From Ferrovibrio terrae (GTDB taxonomy: Bacteria > Pseudomonadota > Alphaproteobacteria > Ferrovibrionales > Ferrovibrionaceae), in assembly GCF_007197755.1 (NCBI RefSeq), contig NZ_CP041636.1, positions 3,632,001 through 3,696,000 of the forward strand: a DNA stretch of 64,000 nt. The letters are read 5' to 3'. Of this stretch, positions 31,373 to 40,576 are shown in pieces; within the stretch, counting starts at the first letter, position 1; every line of letters starts with the position of its first letter. Below the pieces are notes generated by a model. It saw nothing but the letters and a program-made list of their open reading frames with translations, made no database searches and had not been told where the DNA came from. Made by a program: the position numbers and the translations under genes.

Positions 31373-32374
31373 ATGGATACTCGCAAAGACTTCATCGACA
31401 GCATCGGCCGCACCCCTCTGATCCGCCTGCGCCGCGCGTCCGAACTGACCGGCTGCAATATCTACGGCAAGGCCGAATTCATGAATCCCGGCGGCTCGGT
31501 GAAGGACCGCGCCGCGCTGTACATCGTGCAGGATGCGCTCAAGCGCGGCACGCTGCGTCCGGGCGGCACCATTGTGGAGGGCACCGCCGGCAATACCGGT
31601 ATTGGTCTGGCGCTGGTCGGCAATGCGCTCGGTTTCAAGACCGTGATCGTGATGCCTGATACCCAGAGCCAGGAGAAGAAGGACTTCCTGCGCCTGTGCG
31701 GCGCCGATCTGCGGCTGGTGCCTGCCGTGCCCTACAAGGACCCGAACAACTACGTGAAGTATTCGGGCCGGCTGGCCGAGGAAATCGCCAAGACCGAGCC
31801 GAACGGCGCGATCTGGGCCAACCAGTTCGACAATGTCGCCAACCGCGACGCGCATCTGCACACCACCGGGCCGGAAATCTGGGAGCAGACCGATGGCAAG
31901 GTGGATGGCTTCACCTGCGCGGTCGGCTCCGGCGGGACTTTCGCAGGCGTGCTGATGGCGCTGAAAGAGCGCAATCCGAAAATCCAGGTGGCGCTGGCCG
32001 ACCCGATGGGCGCCGCGCTGTATCACTACTACAAGCACGGCGAACTGAAGGCCGAGGGCAGCTCGATCACCGAAGGCATCGGCCAGGGGCGCATCACCGC
32101 CAATCTGGAAGGCATCACGCCCGATGACGCGTTCCAGATCCCGGACGAGGAAGCCCTCCCGGTGGTGTTCGACCTGATCGAGCATGAGGGACTGGTGCTG
32201 GGCGGCTCGTCCGGCATCAACATCGCGGCGGCGATCCGTCTTGCCAAAAAGATGGGGCCGGGCCACACGATCGTTACCATCCTGTGCGATGGCGGTGCGC
32301 GCTATCAGAGCAAGATGTTCAATCCCGAATTCCTGCGCTCCAAGAATCTGCCCGTACCGCCCTGGATGAGCTAA
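31373..32374 (+). CDS. cysK: Cysteine synthase A
   Basis: A 333-residue PLP enzyme making cysteine from O-acetylserine and sulfide. PLP-lysine K44 sits in NPGGSVKDRAA, the substrate loop is EGTAGNTGIG, and GGSSGIN near residue 280 fits the phosphate-binding region. GSGGTFAGV is the glycine-rich loop. Next downstream (6 nt) is an alanyl-tRNA editing protein, then sseA and a GNAT gene, forming a sulfur-linked run with short gaps. The enzyme is slightly longer than E. coli CysK; cystathionine beta-synthase activity cannot be ruled out. Confidence 0.92.
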   Translation: MDTRKDFIDSIGRTPLIRLRRASELTGCNIYGKAEFMNPGGSVKDRAALYIVQDALKRGTLRPGGTIVEGTAGNTGIGLALVGNALGFKTVIVMPDTQSQEKKDFLRLCGADLRLVPAVPYKDPNNYVKYSGRLAEEIAKTEPNGAIWANQFDNVANRDAHLHTTGPEIWEQTDGKVDGFTCAVGSGGTFAGVLMALKERNPKIQVALADPMGAALYHYYKHGELKAEGSSITEGIGQGRITANLEGITPDDAFQIPDEEALPVVFDLIEHEGLVLGGSSGINIAAAIRLAKKMGPGHTIVTILCDGGARYQSKMFNPEFLRSKNLPVPPWMS

Positions 32375-32380
32375 AGCCAG

Positions 32381-33112
32381 ATGACCAGCTTCCTGTTTCG
32401 CGACGATGCCTATCTGAAATCCTGCGACGCCGTCGTCACGGCGATCGACGAACGCGGCTTCCAGACCGACACCACCATCTTCTACCCGATGGGCGGCGGC
32501 CAGCCTGGCGATACTGGCCGCTTCGTGCTGGAAAGCGGCGAGACGGTGGAAATATCCGACACGCGCAAGGGCGACGGCCCGGATGGCATCGTGCATGTGC
32601 CGGCCGCGGGTTCGGCTGCGCTGAAAGTCGGCGCGAAAGGCAGGCTGGACCTTGACTGGGACCGCCGCCATCGTCTGATGCGCATGCATACCTGCCTGCA
32701 TCTGCTGTCGGTGCTGGTGCCCTTCCCCGTCACGGGCGGCCAGGTCAGCGACGGCAAGGGCCGGCTGGATTTCGACATGGCCGACAGCATCCCGGACAAG
32801 GACACGCTGACCGCCAAGCTGAACGAACTGATCACCGGCGACCATGCCGTCACCGCGCGCTGGATCACCGATGATGAGCTGCTGAACAGTCCCGACCTGG
32901 TGAAGACCATGGCGGTGAAGCCGCCGATGGGCCTTGGCAAGGTGCGTCTGATCGAAGTGGCCGGGCTGGACAAACCACTCGACCTGCAGGCCTGCGGTGG
33001 AACCCACGTCGGCCGCACCGGCGAGATTGGTCCGGTCGCCGTCGTCAAGATCGAGAACAAGGGCAAACAGAACCGCCGCGTGAATATCGCTTTCGCGGCT
33101 CAAGTAGTCTGA
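32381..33112 (+). CDS. Alanyl-tRNA editing protein (AlaX type)
   Basis: A 243-residue stand-alone editing domain that removes wrongly attached serine or glycine from tRNA-Ala. Both zinc motifs are present: HxxxH in MRMHTCLHLLS and CxxxH in ACGGTHVGRTGEIG. The N-terminal strand FYPMGGGQPGDTG matches the AlaRS editing-domain lead-in. It lies 6 nt after cysK and 14 nt before sseA. Such genes sit beside cysteine or serine metabolism in several genomes, which fits a need to clear misacylated tRNA. Confidence 0.92.
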   Translation: MTSFLFRDDAYLKSCDAVVTAIDERGFQTDTTIFYPMGGGQPGDTGRFVLESGETVEISDTRKGDGPDGIVHVPAAGSAALKVGAKGRLDLDWDRRHRLMRMHTCLHLLSVLVPFPVTGGQVSDGKGRLDFDMADSIPDKDTLTAKLNELITGDHAVTARWITDDELLNSPDLVKTMAVKPPMGLGKVRLIEVAGLDKPLDLQACGGTHVGRTGEIGPVAVVKIENKGKQNRRVNIAFAAQVV

Positions 33113-33126
33113 TCAGGGAGCAAACG

Positions 33127-33987
33127 ATGTCGTCGTATGTCAATCCGGATGCACTGGTTTCGACCGAGTGGCTGGCCGAGCACCTGAAGGCGCCCGACTT
33201 GCGCATCGTCGATGCTTCCTGGTATCTGCCGACCATGAGCCGTAACGGCAAGGCCGAATACAACGACGCGCATATTCCCGGCGCAGTGTTTTTCGATATC
33301 GACGAGATTGCCGATCTCGACGTGCCGCTGCCGCACATGCTGCCTAACCCGGAAAAATTCGCCGCCCGCATGCGCCGGCTTGGCATCGGCGACGGCAACC
33401 GCATCGTGGTCTATGACGGCTCGGATGTGCATCTCTCCGCCCCGCGTGCCTGGTGGATGTTCCGCGTCTTCGGCCATACCGACGTGGCCGTGCTGAATGG
33501 CGGCTTCAAGAAGTGGAAGGCCGAGGGCCGCCCGGTGGAAGACCTGCCGCCACTGCCTCGCGAGCGGCATTTCACCGCGCGCCGCAACGATCTTCTGGTG
33601 CGCGACGTGGATCAGGTGCGCACGAATATCGGCAGCAAACGCGAACAGGTGGTGGATGCACGCAGCAAGGGGCGTTTCGACGGCACCGAGGCGGAGCCAC
33701 GCATCGGCCTGCGCGGCGGCCATATTCCAGGCTCGCTGAACGTGCCATCGTCGCTGATGACAGATCCCACGACCGGCCTGTTCCAGTCCGCCGAGGCGCT
33801 GAAGGACATTTTCGGCAAGGCCGGTGTCGACCTGAGCAAGCCGGTGGTGAATACCTGCGGCTCGGGCGTGTCGGCCTGCATCCTGACACTGGGCATGCAT
33901 CTGCTCGGCCATCGCCAGGTTGCGGTCTATGACGGGTCGTGGACCGAATGGGCCGGTCGCACCGACCTGCCGGCGGAAGTTGCCTGA
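33127..33987 (+). CDS. sseA: 3-mercaptopyruvate sulfurtransferase
   Basis: A 286-residue two-rhodanese-domain enzyme that moves sulfur from 3-mercaptopyruvate to acceptors. The inactive N-terminal domain has the DASWYLP, HIPGAVFFDID and YDGSD motifs; the C-terminal domain has GHIPGSLNVPSSL and the active-site loop NTCGSGVSACIL with catalytic C244. CGSG(V/T) is the 3-MST signature rather than the CRxGxR of thiosulfate sulfurtransferases. It is third in the cysK-AlaX-sseA-GNAT run. Confidence 0.94.
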   Translation: MSSYVNPDALVSTEWLAEHLKAPDLRIVDASWYLPTMSRNGKAEYNDAHIPGAVFFDIDEIADLDVPLPHMLPNPEKFAARMRRLGIGDGNRIVVYDGSDVHLSAPRAWWMFRVFGHTDVAVLNGGFKKWKAEGRPVEDLPPLPRERHFTARRNDLLVRDVDQVRTNIGSKREQVVDARSKGRFDGTEAEPRIGLRGGHIPGSLNVPSSLMTDPTTGLFQSAEALKDIFGKAGVDLSKPVVNTCGSGVSACILTLGMHLLGHRQVAVYDGSWTEWAGRTDLPAEVA

Positions 33988-33998
33988 GGAGATGACGC

Positions 33999-34613
33999 TT
34001 GGCCGAGGCGCGCGATATCCGCTCGTCTGAAACGGTTGCACCGGCGATCTTCCGTCTGCCGCCAGCCACCCTGCTGGACGATGGCCGCTACAATGTCACC
34101 GTCGTCTATCTGGAGATGACCAGAACGCCACCGGAGACGGCCAACCTGCCGCCGCTGGTGCCCAAGCTCGCGCTGTTGAAACTCGACAAGCCGACCACCG
34201 GATTCTACCGTTATCTCTACGATGTCGTCGGCCGTCCGTGGCACTGGGTCGACCGCCATCGCATGACCGATCTGGCGCTCGGCGGCATCATCACCGATCC
34301 GCATGTGGAAATCTGGGTGCCCTATGTCGGCGGCGTGCCGGCCGGCTATATCGAACTCGACCGCCGCAACACCGATGCCGATGACCGCAGGACCGTCAAC
34401 ATCGCCTATTTCGGGCTGACTCCGGAATTCTTCGGCCGCGGCATCGGGCCCTGGCTGTTGCGCGCCGGCATCCGACAGGCCTGGTCCTCCGGCATCGACC
34501 GGCTGACGGTGAATACCTGTAATCTCGACCACCCGGCTGCGCTGCCGCTGTATCAGAAATGCGGCTTCCGCCCCTTCCAGATGCGCGACGCGCTGTTCGA
34601 CCCGCGACGTTAG
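33999..34613 (+). CDS. GNAT-family N-acetyltransferase
   Basis: A 204-residue acyl-CoA-dependent acetyltransferase. The acetyl-CoA motif is in IAYFGLTPEFFGRGIGPWLL near residues 135-154, followed by the QAWSSGIDRLTVNTCNLDHP helix/strand and LYQKCGFRPF at the end. Translation appears to start at TTG 33999, with GAGGAG about 7 nt upstream; no suitable ATG exists in frame nearby. It is last in the cysK run and ends 4 nt into the convergent catalase gene. Substrate unknown. Confidence 0.83.
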   Translation: MAEARDIRSSETVAPAIFRLPPATLLDDGRYNVTVVYLEMTRTPPETANLPPLVPKLALLKLDKPTTGFYRYLYDVVGRPWHWVDRHRMTDLALGGIITDPHVEIWVPYVGGVPAGYIELDRRNTDADDRRTVNIAYFGLTPEFFGRGIGPWLLRAGIRQAWSSGIDRLTVNTCNLDHPAALPLYQKCGFRPFQMRDALFDPRR

Positions 34614-36715
34614 CCGGGACTTCTCAGCTTCGGTTCGCGATCCCAGATGCGATGCTGCTTGGCGGCAGCGATGAAGGCCTTGGTACCACCAGCCCCCTCC
34701 AGAGCGACAATCCCGTCATCGGGCTCGACCCCGGCCTTGTCCATCAGCGGCTTCGCGGCAGCAACATTGCCGATCACCTTGAGATGGCTGAAGGCGTCAT
34801 GCACCCAGGCTACCGCGCCAGCCTCGCGCACCAGTTTCTTCACGCCATCGGCTGACGGCAGCAGCACGACGGCATCGAACAGCACAGACGGCCCGCCTGA
34901 AATGGTGTGATTGGCCACCACCGTGCTGCCGTTGCCCAGTTTGGTGCCGCCGATCTTCGGCGCGACGATCTCCACCATCGCGCCTTCGCCATGCGCTGCA
35001 TCCTGCACGGCTTTCAGGAGTTTCGCATCCGCGCCATCGGTGACCAGCACACCGATCTTGCGGCCCTTGATGGTCGGTTGCGCCTTGGCAATCAGGCTGA
35101 GCGCCTTCGAGATTTTCATCGTCTTGGCCGCTACGGCAGGCTGCAGCGTCTCGGCTTCGCCTTCCATGCCCAGCGCGGCTTCCACGCCGTTGCACAGATC
35201 GGCATGCACCAGCTTCAGCCGGCCCAGCACGCGGCGGCGGATGGCGATGGTTTCCACCTTGGCCAGTTCAAAGGCGAAAGCACTGACGATATGCTGCTGC
35301 TCCGGCCTGGTCATCGAGAGCCAGAACAAACGCGCATGACTGTAATGGTCGGCGAAGCTTTCCGGCCGCTGGCGCAACTTTGGTCCGTCGGAGGGTTCGG
35401 GGAAACTGGCAAAGCCCGTTGGTGTCTCACGCGGGGTATCGGCGCCAAGACTGTTGGGCTCATAATTCACCCGCCCCTTGGCGACCGCCATGCGCATCAG
35501 GCCATCACGCTGGAAGTTGCGCATCGGGCAGACTGGCTTGTTGATCTCGATCTCGTGGAAGTTCGGCCCGCCCAGACGACTGAGCTGAGTGTCTATGTAG
35601 GAAAACAGCCGGCCCTGCAGCAGCGGATCATTGGTGAAATCGATGCCCGGCACGACATGCCCGGGATGGAAGGCCACCTGCTCGGTCTCGGCGAAGAAGT
35701 TGTCCGGATTGCGATCCAGCACCAGCTTGCCGATCATCTGCAGCGGAATGATTTCTTCCGGGATCACCTTGGTCGGGTCCAGCACGTCGAAGCCGAGCTT
35801 GTTGGCCGTCTTCTCGTCGAAGGCCTGGATGCCGAGTTCGAATTCCGGATAGTCGCCGGCCTCGATGGCATTCCACAGGTCACGGCGATGGAAGTCGTAA
35901 TCCGCGCCAGCAAGCTTTACGGCCTCGTCCCAGATCAGCGAGGTAGAACCGATCGTGGGCCGCCAGTGGAACTTCACGAAGGTGGAATTGCCCTTCTCAT
36001 TGACGAAACGGAAGGTGTGGACACCGAAGCCTTCCATCATGCGGTAGCTGCGCGGGATGCCGCGATCCGACATCGCCCACATCAGCATATGCGTGCTCTC
36101 CGGCACCAGCGACACGAAATCCCAGAAGGTGTCATGCGCCGAGGCTGCCTGCGGAAAGGCGCGGTCGGCTTCCATCTTCACCGAATGCACCAGGTCGGGG
36201 AATTTCATCGCATCCTGGATGAAGAAGACCGGGATGTTGTTGCCGACCAGATCGAAGTTGCCTTCCGAGGTATAGAACTTGACGGCAAAACCGCGCACAT
36301 CGCGCACCGTATCGGCCGAACCGGCGCCGCCGGCCACGGTTGAGAAGCGCACAAAAACGCGCGTCTTTTCGCGCGGGTTGCGCAGGAAGGCGGCGCGCGT
36401 GAGCGCACTCATATCCTTGTAGGGCCGGAAATAGCCATGCGCGCCCGAGCCGCGCGCATGCACGATACGCTCGGGGATGCGCTCGTGATCGAAATGCGTG
36501 ATCTTCTCGCGCAGGACGAAGTCTTCCAGCAGCGTGGGTCCCCGCGCGCCCGACTTGAGCGAGTTCTGGTTGTCGGAGATCGGAACGCCCTGGTTGGTCG
36601 TCAGGGCGCGGTCGTCGCTGTCGGTCTGCTGGTGTGTCTCACCGCCCTTGCCCGCGACGGTCTTGATCCTGGTCTTGCCTGCCGCAGGCTTCGCCGTGCG
36701 CGTCGTCTTCGCCAT
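34610..36715 (-). CDS. katE: Large-subunit catalase (clade II, HPII-like)
   Basis: A 701-residue haem catalase that breaks down hydrogen peroxide. The catalytic histidine H86 is in [14 protein letters not shown], the distal asparagine is in the [15 protein letters not shown] segment and the haem-ligand tyrosine is in [14 protein letters not shown]. The C-terminal 180 residues form the flavodoxin-like (DJ-1/PfpI-like) domain ([15 protein letters not shown]), diagnostic of large clade-II catalases. The first 45 residues are basic and probably disordered. It stands alone on the - strand; no OxyR gene is nearby. Confidence 0.96.
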   Translation of the reverse strand: MAKTTRTAKPAAGKTRIKTVAGKGGETHQQTDSDDRALTTNQGVPISDNQNSLKSGARGPTLLEDFVLREKITHFDHERIPERIVHARGSGAHGYFRPYKDMSALTRAAFLRNPREKTRVFVRFSTVAGGAGSADTVRDVRGFAVKFYTSEGNFDLVGNNIPVFFIQDAMKFPDLVHSVKMEADRAFPQAASAHDTFWDFVSLVPESTHMLMWAMSDRGIPRSYRMMEGFGVHTFRFVNEKGNSTFVKFHWRPTIGSTSLIWDEAVKLAGADYDFHRRDLWNAIEAGDYPEFELGIQAFDEKTANKLGFDVLDPTKVIPEEIIPLQMIGKLVLDRNPDNFFAETEQVAFHPGHVVPGIDFTNDPLLQGRLFSYIDTQLSRLGGPNFHEIEINKPVCPMRNFQRDGLMRMAVAKGRVNYEPNSLGADTPRETPTGFASFPEPSDGPKLRQRPESFADHYSHARLFWLSMTRPEQQHIVSAFAFELAKVETIAIRRRVLGRLKLVHADLCNGVEAALGMEGEAETLQPAVAAKTMKISKALSLIAKAQPTIKGRKIGVLVTDGADAKLLKAVQDAAHGEGAMVEIVAPKIGGTKLGNGSTVVANHTISGGPSVLFDAVVLLPSADGVKKLVREAGAVAWVHDAFSHLKVIGNVAAAKPLMDKAGVEPDDGIVALEGAGGTKAFIAAAKQHRIWDREPKLRSPG

Positions 36716-36803
36716 GATGATTCATCCCTTGCTGGTCTTTTGGAGCCATTCCAAAAGAAACCGCAGAGATGAAAGTTCCGGCAGTGGAAGCTTGGCTGCG
36801 GGA

Positions 36804-37436
36804 TCAGTTCTTGTGTTTCTGATAGTGCCGGCGCGCTTTCGCGCGATTGCCGCAGCTTTCCATCGAGCACCAGCGGCGACGCTTGTTCGGGCTTGTATCG
36901 TGAAACAACCAGCCGCAACCCGGACCGGCGCAGCAGCGAATGCTGGCCGGCTCGGCGCTCACCAGCAACTCCGCCCCCAGCCGCGCCATCGCGCCAAGCG
37001 GAGAGCCTAGTTCCAGCCCGTCGCCATGCGCCTTCCAGCCAAGCCGCGCACCGTTCACCGCCGCGATCACGCGCCCCTCAGGGTAACGCAGCAGGCAGCG
37101 GTTCAGCACGTCGAGATCTGCAGGTTTCGCAGCCTTGCCCTGTCGTGCGGCCTGGGCCAGACGATGCAGCGCTTCGCGCAGGTCTATCGCCTCGGCCAGC
37201 ACGACAGCGGCCTGCGCCGGCTGGCGCACAGCGGCACGCTCCAGCCCTGCTTGTGCGGCGGCGCCAATGATGTCGAGCCGGCGCCAGCAGGCCAGCAGGG
37301 CGGCATAAGACACCAGCATCTCGTCGGGTCCGCCCTCGGCCGCGGGACGGTCGCGCCAATCCAGCGTGTTGACGAAATCCAGCGCCGGATGGCCGCCATG
37401 GAGTCCGGTGGATACGATACGGAGAGCCTCACCCAT
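36804..37436 (-). CDS. CGNR zinc-finger / ABATE-domain regulator
   Basis: A 210-residue protein with the N-terminal stress-related ABATE region (HPALDFVNTLDWR near the start) and a C-terminal CGNR zinc finger: CCAGPGCGWLFHD, then RRRWCSMESCGNRAKARRHY. The four cysteines and the CGNR signature bind zinc and contact DNA. ATG 37436 is used since the conserved GxHPALDFVNT motif follows within 15 residues. It is divergent from azlC with about 50 bp between, so it may regulate the azlCD pair or itself. Confidence 0.88.
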   Translation of the reverse strand: MGEALRIVSTGLHGGHPALDFVNTLDWRDRPAAEGGPDEMLVSYAALLACWRRLDIIGAAAQAGLERAAVRQPAQAAVVLAEAIDLREALHRLAQAARQGKAAKPADLDVLNRCLLRYPEGRVIAAVNGARLGWKAHGDGLELGSPLGAMARLGAELLVSAEPASIRCCAGPGCGWLFHDTSPNKRRRWCSMESCGNRAKARRHYQKHKN

Positions 37437-37489
37437 ATAACCATCATACCGGTTGACTGGCTGCCGGCCAATCCCTAACTTTCGCCTCC

Positions 37490-38218
37490 ATGGAATCGCT
37501 CCCCGACCAGCCGGAACCGGCAACCTTTACCCGCGCCGGCATCTTGCACGGCATGAAGCTGACTATGCCATACAGCATCAGCGCACTGCCCTTCGGCCTC
37601 GCTTTTGGCGCGGCTGCGCTGGGCGTCGGCATGACGCCAGGCGAAGCCATCCTGATGAGCGTGGCCGCCTTTGCCGGCAGCGCGCAGTTCGCCGTGCTGG
37701 CACTGTGGACCGCCATGCCGCTGCCGGTCGCGGCGATCATCCTGACCGCCTTTCTGGTCAATGCACGCCATATCGTGATGGGCGCCGCGCTGTATCCCTA
37801 TATCTCCAACCTGCCACTGCGCCAGGTGTTGCCGGTCTCGGCTGGAATGACGGACGCGGGCTGGGCCATTACCCTGCAGGCGATGATGAATGGCCGCCGC
37901 GATCTCGGCATCCTGCTCGGCACCATGATCATGCAATGGCCGGTCTGGGTCGGCGGCACTGCTGTTGGCGCATTGATTAGCAGTGGTGGCCTGGATGTGA
38001 AACGCTGGGGTCTGGATGTGCTGATCGCCGGCGTCTTCGCCACCTCTGTCGTCGGCCTCTATCGCGGTCGCGACGACATCTGGCCCTGGATCGCGGCCAC
38101 GGCCGGCACCGTGGGCGCGCTGCTGTGGCTGCCGGGCAACTGGTACATCCTGATCGGCGGCATCTGCGCCGGCCTTGCCGGACTCATCACCAGCCGCGAT
38201 GAGGAAAAAGCGGCATGA
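37490..38218 (+). CDS. azlC: AzlC-type branched-chain amino-acid exporter subunit
   Basis: A 242-residue inner-membrane protein with about seven to eight hydrophobic segments. AzlC features include ISALPFGLAFGAAALGVG, EAILMSVAAFAGSAQFAVLALW and LTAFLVNARHIVMGAALYPY. It pairs with AzlD downstream, overlapping by 4 nt; together they export branched-chain amino acids and analogues. An adjacent CGNR regulator faces it. Confidence 0.93.
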   Translation: MESLPDQPEPATFTRAGILHGMKLTMPYSISALPFGLAFGAAALGVGMTPGEAILMSVAAFAGSAQFAVLALWTAMPLPVAAIILTAFLVNARHIVMGAALYPYISNLPLRQVLPVSAGMTDAGWAITLQAMMNGRRDLGILLGTMIMQWPVWVGGTAVGALISSGGLDVKRWGLDVLIAGVFATSVVGLYRGRDDIWPWIAATAGTVGALLWLPGNWYILIGGICAGLAGLITSRDEEKAA

Positions 38219-38532
38219 TCGAGGGTCTGACCACATTCGACACGGCCGCCGTGATTGCCATTCTCGGCATGGGCATTGTTACTTACGCGACGCGCGCTGG
38301 CGGCTTCTGGCTGATGGGCTATGTCACCCTGTCGCCGAAGCTGGAGCGCTTCCTGCGCCAGACCGCCGGCGGCGTGCTGGTCGCCATCGTGGTAGCCGCT
38401 GTGGTGAAGGGCGATCCGGCCATGTGGGCCGGCCTGGCGGCAGCCATCGGTATCATGATCGCGATCCGGAAATCTATGACCGCCATCTCGATCGGCATGA
38501 TCGTGGCGGTTGCCATTCGCTACTTCGTCTGA
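38215..38532 (+). CDS. azlD: AzlD-type exporter subunit
   Basis: A 105-residue membrane protein with three to four hydrophobic segments, AVIAILGMGIVTYATRAGGF at the start and VLVAIVVAAVVKG in the middle, typical of AzlD. It needs AzlC for export. Its start overlaps the azlC stop (ATGA). Confidence 0.92.
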   Translation: MIEGLTTFDTAAVIAILGMGIVTYATRAGGFWLMGYVTLSPKLERFLRQTAGGVLVAIVVAAVVKGDPAMWAGLAAAIGIMIAIRKSMTAISIGMIVAVAIRYFV

Positions 38533-38533
38533 C

Positions 38534-39205
38534 TCAGTTGCTGGCGATCAGGTTGACCGTCAGCGCGATCACGGTGGTGTTGAAGAAAAACGAGACGATA
38601 CTGTGCACCAGCGTTAGCCGACGCATGCCGCGCGACTGGATGCTGATATCGGAGACCTGGCAGGTCATGCCGATGACGAAGGAATAGTAGAAGAAATCTG
38701 AGTAGTCAGGATCGCCCTTGCCGGGGAATTCGAGCCCCTTGCGATCGGCTTTCTTGCCATCGCCCTCTGCATCGCCGTAATACAGATGCGCGTAATGCAG
38801 CGCCAGCACGGTATGGATCAAAAACCACGACGCGATCAGGCTGGCGCCGCCAAAGCCCAGCCGCAATCCCAGCACAAGCCCGGTCGCCCCACCCTTGCCA
38901 TAGATTATCAGGCCAAGCCCTAACAGGCTGATCAGGGCCGCGATTACCACCAGCAGCGAGACGACCCAGGCGTTGTCATCCAGCTCGCGGGCACGTTTGC
39001 GCAACTGCGCGATGGAGATGCAATGGACGGCATAGGCGGTCCAGCCGAGGAACAGCAGCACGCCGGCCAGCCAGGCTGCACCGGCATGCACCATCGGATC
39101 GTCGGGCTCGAAGGGCCAGAGGAAAATCCCGCTGCCGATGCAGAGGCAGATCAGCAGCCGCCAGCCTGCCGAGAGATGGCGCAGAATATCGAACAGACGT
39201 GTCAT
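38534..39205 (-). CDS. DUF1345 membrane protein
   Basis: A 223-residue protein with five hydrophobic segments and the DUF1345 pattern: WLAGVLLFLGWTAYAVHCIS, a loop with ELDDNAW, and DPDYSDFFYYSFVIGMTCQV near the fourth segment, followed by SRGMRRLTLVHSIVSFFFNT. The SDFxYxSFxIGMTxQVSD segment is diagnostic. The family is widespread but uncharacterised. It converges on azlD with 1 nt between and is not obviously linked to a neighbour. Confidence 0.88.
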   Translation of the reverse strand: MTRLFDILRHLSAGWRLLICLCIGSGIFLWPFEPDDPMVHAGAAWLAGVLLFLGWTAYAVHCISIAQLRKRARELDDNAWVVSLLVVIAALISLLGLGLIIYGKGGATGLVLGLRLGFGGASLIASWFLIHTVLALHYAHLYYGDAEGDGKKADRKGLEFPGKGDPDYSDFFYYSFVIGMTCQVSDISIQSRGMRRLTLVHSIVSFFFNTTVIALTVNLIASN

Positions 39206-39257
39206 ACCTGATACAACGGTAACAGAATGGCCAAGTTCCGCTTTGCTGCCAGCGTGT

Positions 39258-39743
39258 TCAGTGCGCGGCCGGATGCTGTCCCGGCGGCGACTGCCAGTCG
39301 ACCACCTGCCAGCGGCCGTCGACCTGACGCAGCCGGTAGCTGGTCGGCGGCGCCGGCGTGGTGAAGCAGTCGGGCTCGGCAGTCTGCAGGCCGCACATGC
39401 GGCCCGCCACGGCGATCAGCGCCTCGCCGGCACCGGACAGCTCGGCCGCCGCAATACGATAGCTCCACCAGTAGCGCGAGCTCTGCAGCTTGGCCAGGAA
39501 GCCTGACACACCCTCGCCGCCCGACCAGACAATGCGGCACAGCTCGGCATCGCGGCGCGCGAAGCAGGCCAGCAGCGTTTCGACGGCGCAGAGCGGCGTC
39601 TCCGACTGACCGATGCAGCGGCTGTCGCTGCGGTCTGCAGGTCCGATCAGGCGATACTGGTTGGCGGGATCGACAGTCGGGAGCTGTGCCCTGGCTGACG
39701 GAATGAACAGGAGACTTAGAAGAATCGCGGCTGCAAAACGCAT
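39258..39743 (-). CDS. Secreted hypothetical protein
   Basis: A 161-residue exported protein, not recognised. The signal peptide covers residues 1-19 (FAAAILLSLLFIPSARA). The mature part has six cysteines (SRCIGQ, PLCAVETLLACFARRDAELC, MCGL, PDCF), which could form disulfides in the periplasm, and ends in a VDGRWQVVDWQSPP strand reminiscent of small NTF2-like domains. Its ribosome site lies within a perfect 13-bp hairpin, described separately. No functional neighbour. Confidence 0.75.
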   Translation of the reverse strand: MRFAAAILLSLLFIPSARAQLPTVDPANQYRLIGPADRSDSRCIGQSETPLCAVETLLACFARRDAELCRIVWSGGEGVSGFLAKLQSSRYWWSYRIAAAELSGAGEALIAVAGRMCGLQTAEPDCFTTPAPPTSYRLRQVDGRWQVVDWQSPPGQHPAAH

Positions 39744-39744
39744 G

Positions 39745-39775
39745 ACGCTCCTCCCATCTGTTATGGGAGGAGCGT
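39745..39775 (-). promoter_or_regulatory. Hairpin that hides a ribosome binding site
   Basis: On the - strand ACGCTCCTCCCAT and ATGGGAGGAGCGT form a perfect 13-bp stem with a 5-nt loop. The second arm carries GGGAGGAG, the ribosome site of the secreted hypothetical protein whose ATG follows after one base. If formed in the mRNA it would block initiation. It could alternatively be a terminator acting on + strand transcripts, since GGTTTTAAG follows on that side. Confidence 0.6.
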
Positions 39776-39821
39776 AGCACGGTTTTAAGATATGCCGATC
39801 TGCTTATTGCAGTATGGCTGC

Positions 39822-40562
39822 TTAATGCAGGATCTGGCTCAGGAACAACTGGGTGCGTTCATTCTGCGGGTTCGAGAAGAACTCGTCAGGCGTGTTCTGC
39901 TCGATGATCTCGCCGCGATCCATGAAGATCACCCGGTCGGCCACCTTGCGGGCGAAACCCATTTCATGGGTGACGCAGAGCATGGTCATGCCGCCTTCCT
40001 GGGCCAGGCCGATCATCACGTCCAGCACTTCCTTGACCATTTCGGGATCGAGCGCCGAGGTCGGCTCATCGAACAGCATGATCTTGGGGTTCATGCAGAG
40101 CGACCGCGCGATGGCGACGCGCTGCTGCTGGCCGCCCGAAAGCTGGCCGGGGAACTTGTTGGCCTGCTCCGGGATGCGCACGCGATTGAGATACTTCATC
40201 GCGGTTTCCTCAGCTTCCGCCTTCGGCTTCTTGAGCACCCAGATCGGGCCAAGCGTCAGGTTTTCCAGCACGGTAAGGTGCGGAAACAGGTTGAAGTGCT
40301 GGAACACCATGCCGACCTCGCGCCGGATGGCGTCGATATTCTTCAGGTCGTTGGTCAGTTCGGTGCCATCGACGATGATATGGCCCTTCTGATGTTCCTC
40401 CAGCCGGTTGATGCAGCGGATCATTGTCGATTTGCCGGACCCCGACGGTCCACATATGACGATACGCTCGCCCTTCTTCACGCTCAGATTGATATTCCGC
40501 AACACGTGGAATTCGCCATACCACTTGTTGACGCTCTGCAGATCGATAACTGACTCAGCCAT
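39822..40562 (-). CDS. aapP: Amino-acid ABC transporter ATPase
   Basis: A 246-residue ATPase of the polar amino-acid uptake class. Walker A is GPSGSGKST, the ABC signature [13 protein letters not shown] and Walker [15 protein letters not shown]; the H-loop is in VTHEMGF. It is last in aapJQMP, with 14 nt from aapM. ATG 40562 matches the family start ([12 protein letters not shown]). Energises uptake of a broad range of L-amino acids. Confidence 0.94.
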   Translation of the reverse strand: MAESVIDLQSVNKWYGEFHVLRNINLSVKKGERIVICGPSGSGKSTMIRCINRLEEHQKGHIIVDGTELTNDLKNIDAIRREVGMVFQHFNLFPHLTVLENLTLGPIWVLKKPKAEAEETAMKYLNRVRIPEQANKFPGQLSGGQQQRVAIARSLCMNPKIMLFDEPTSALDPEMVKEVLDVMIGLAQEGGMTMLCVTHEMGFARKVADRVIFMDRGEIIEQNTPDEFFSNPQNERTQLFLSQILH

Positions 40563-40576
40563 TTTGCCAGGCCCCC

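Noticed and set aside
31337-33103. A 588-codon - strand open frame
   Set aside because: It lies opposite cysK and the alanyl-tRNA editing gene, has no recognisable domain and reflects high third-position GC in those genes.
34907-36343. A 478-codon + strand open frame
   Set aside because: It is antisense to the catalase gene, whose haem and flavodoxin-like domains are intact.
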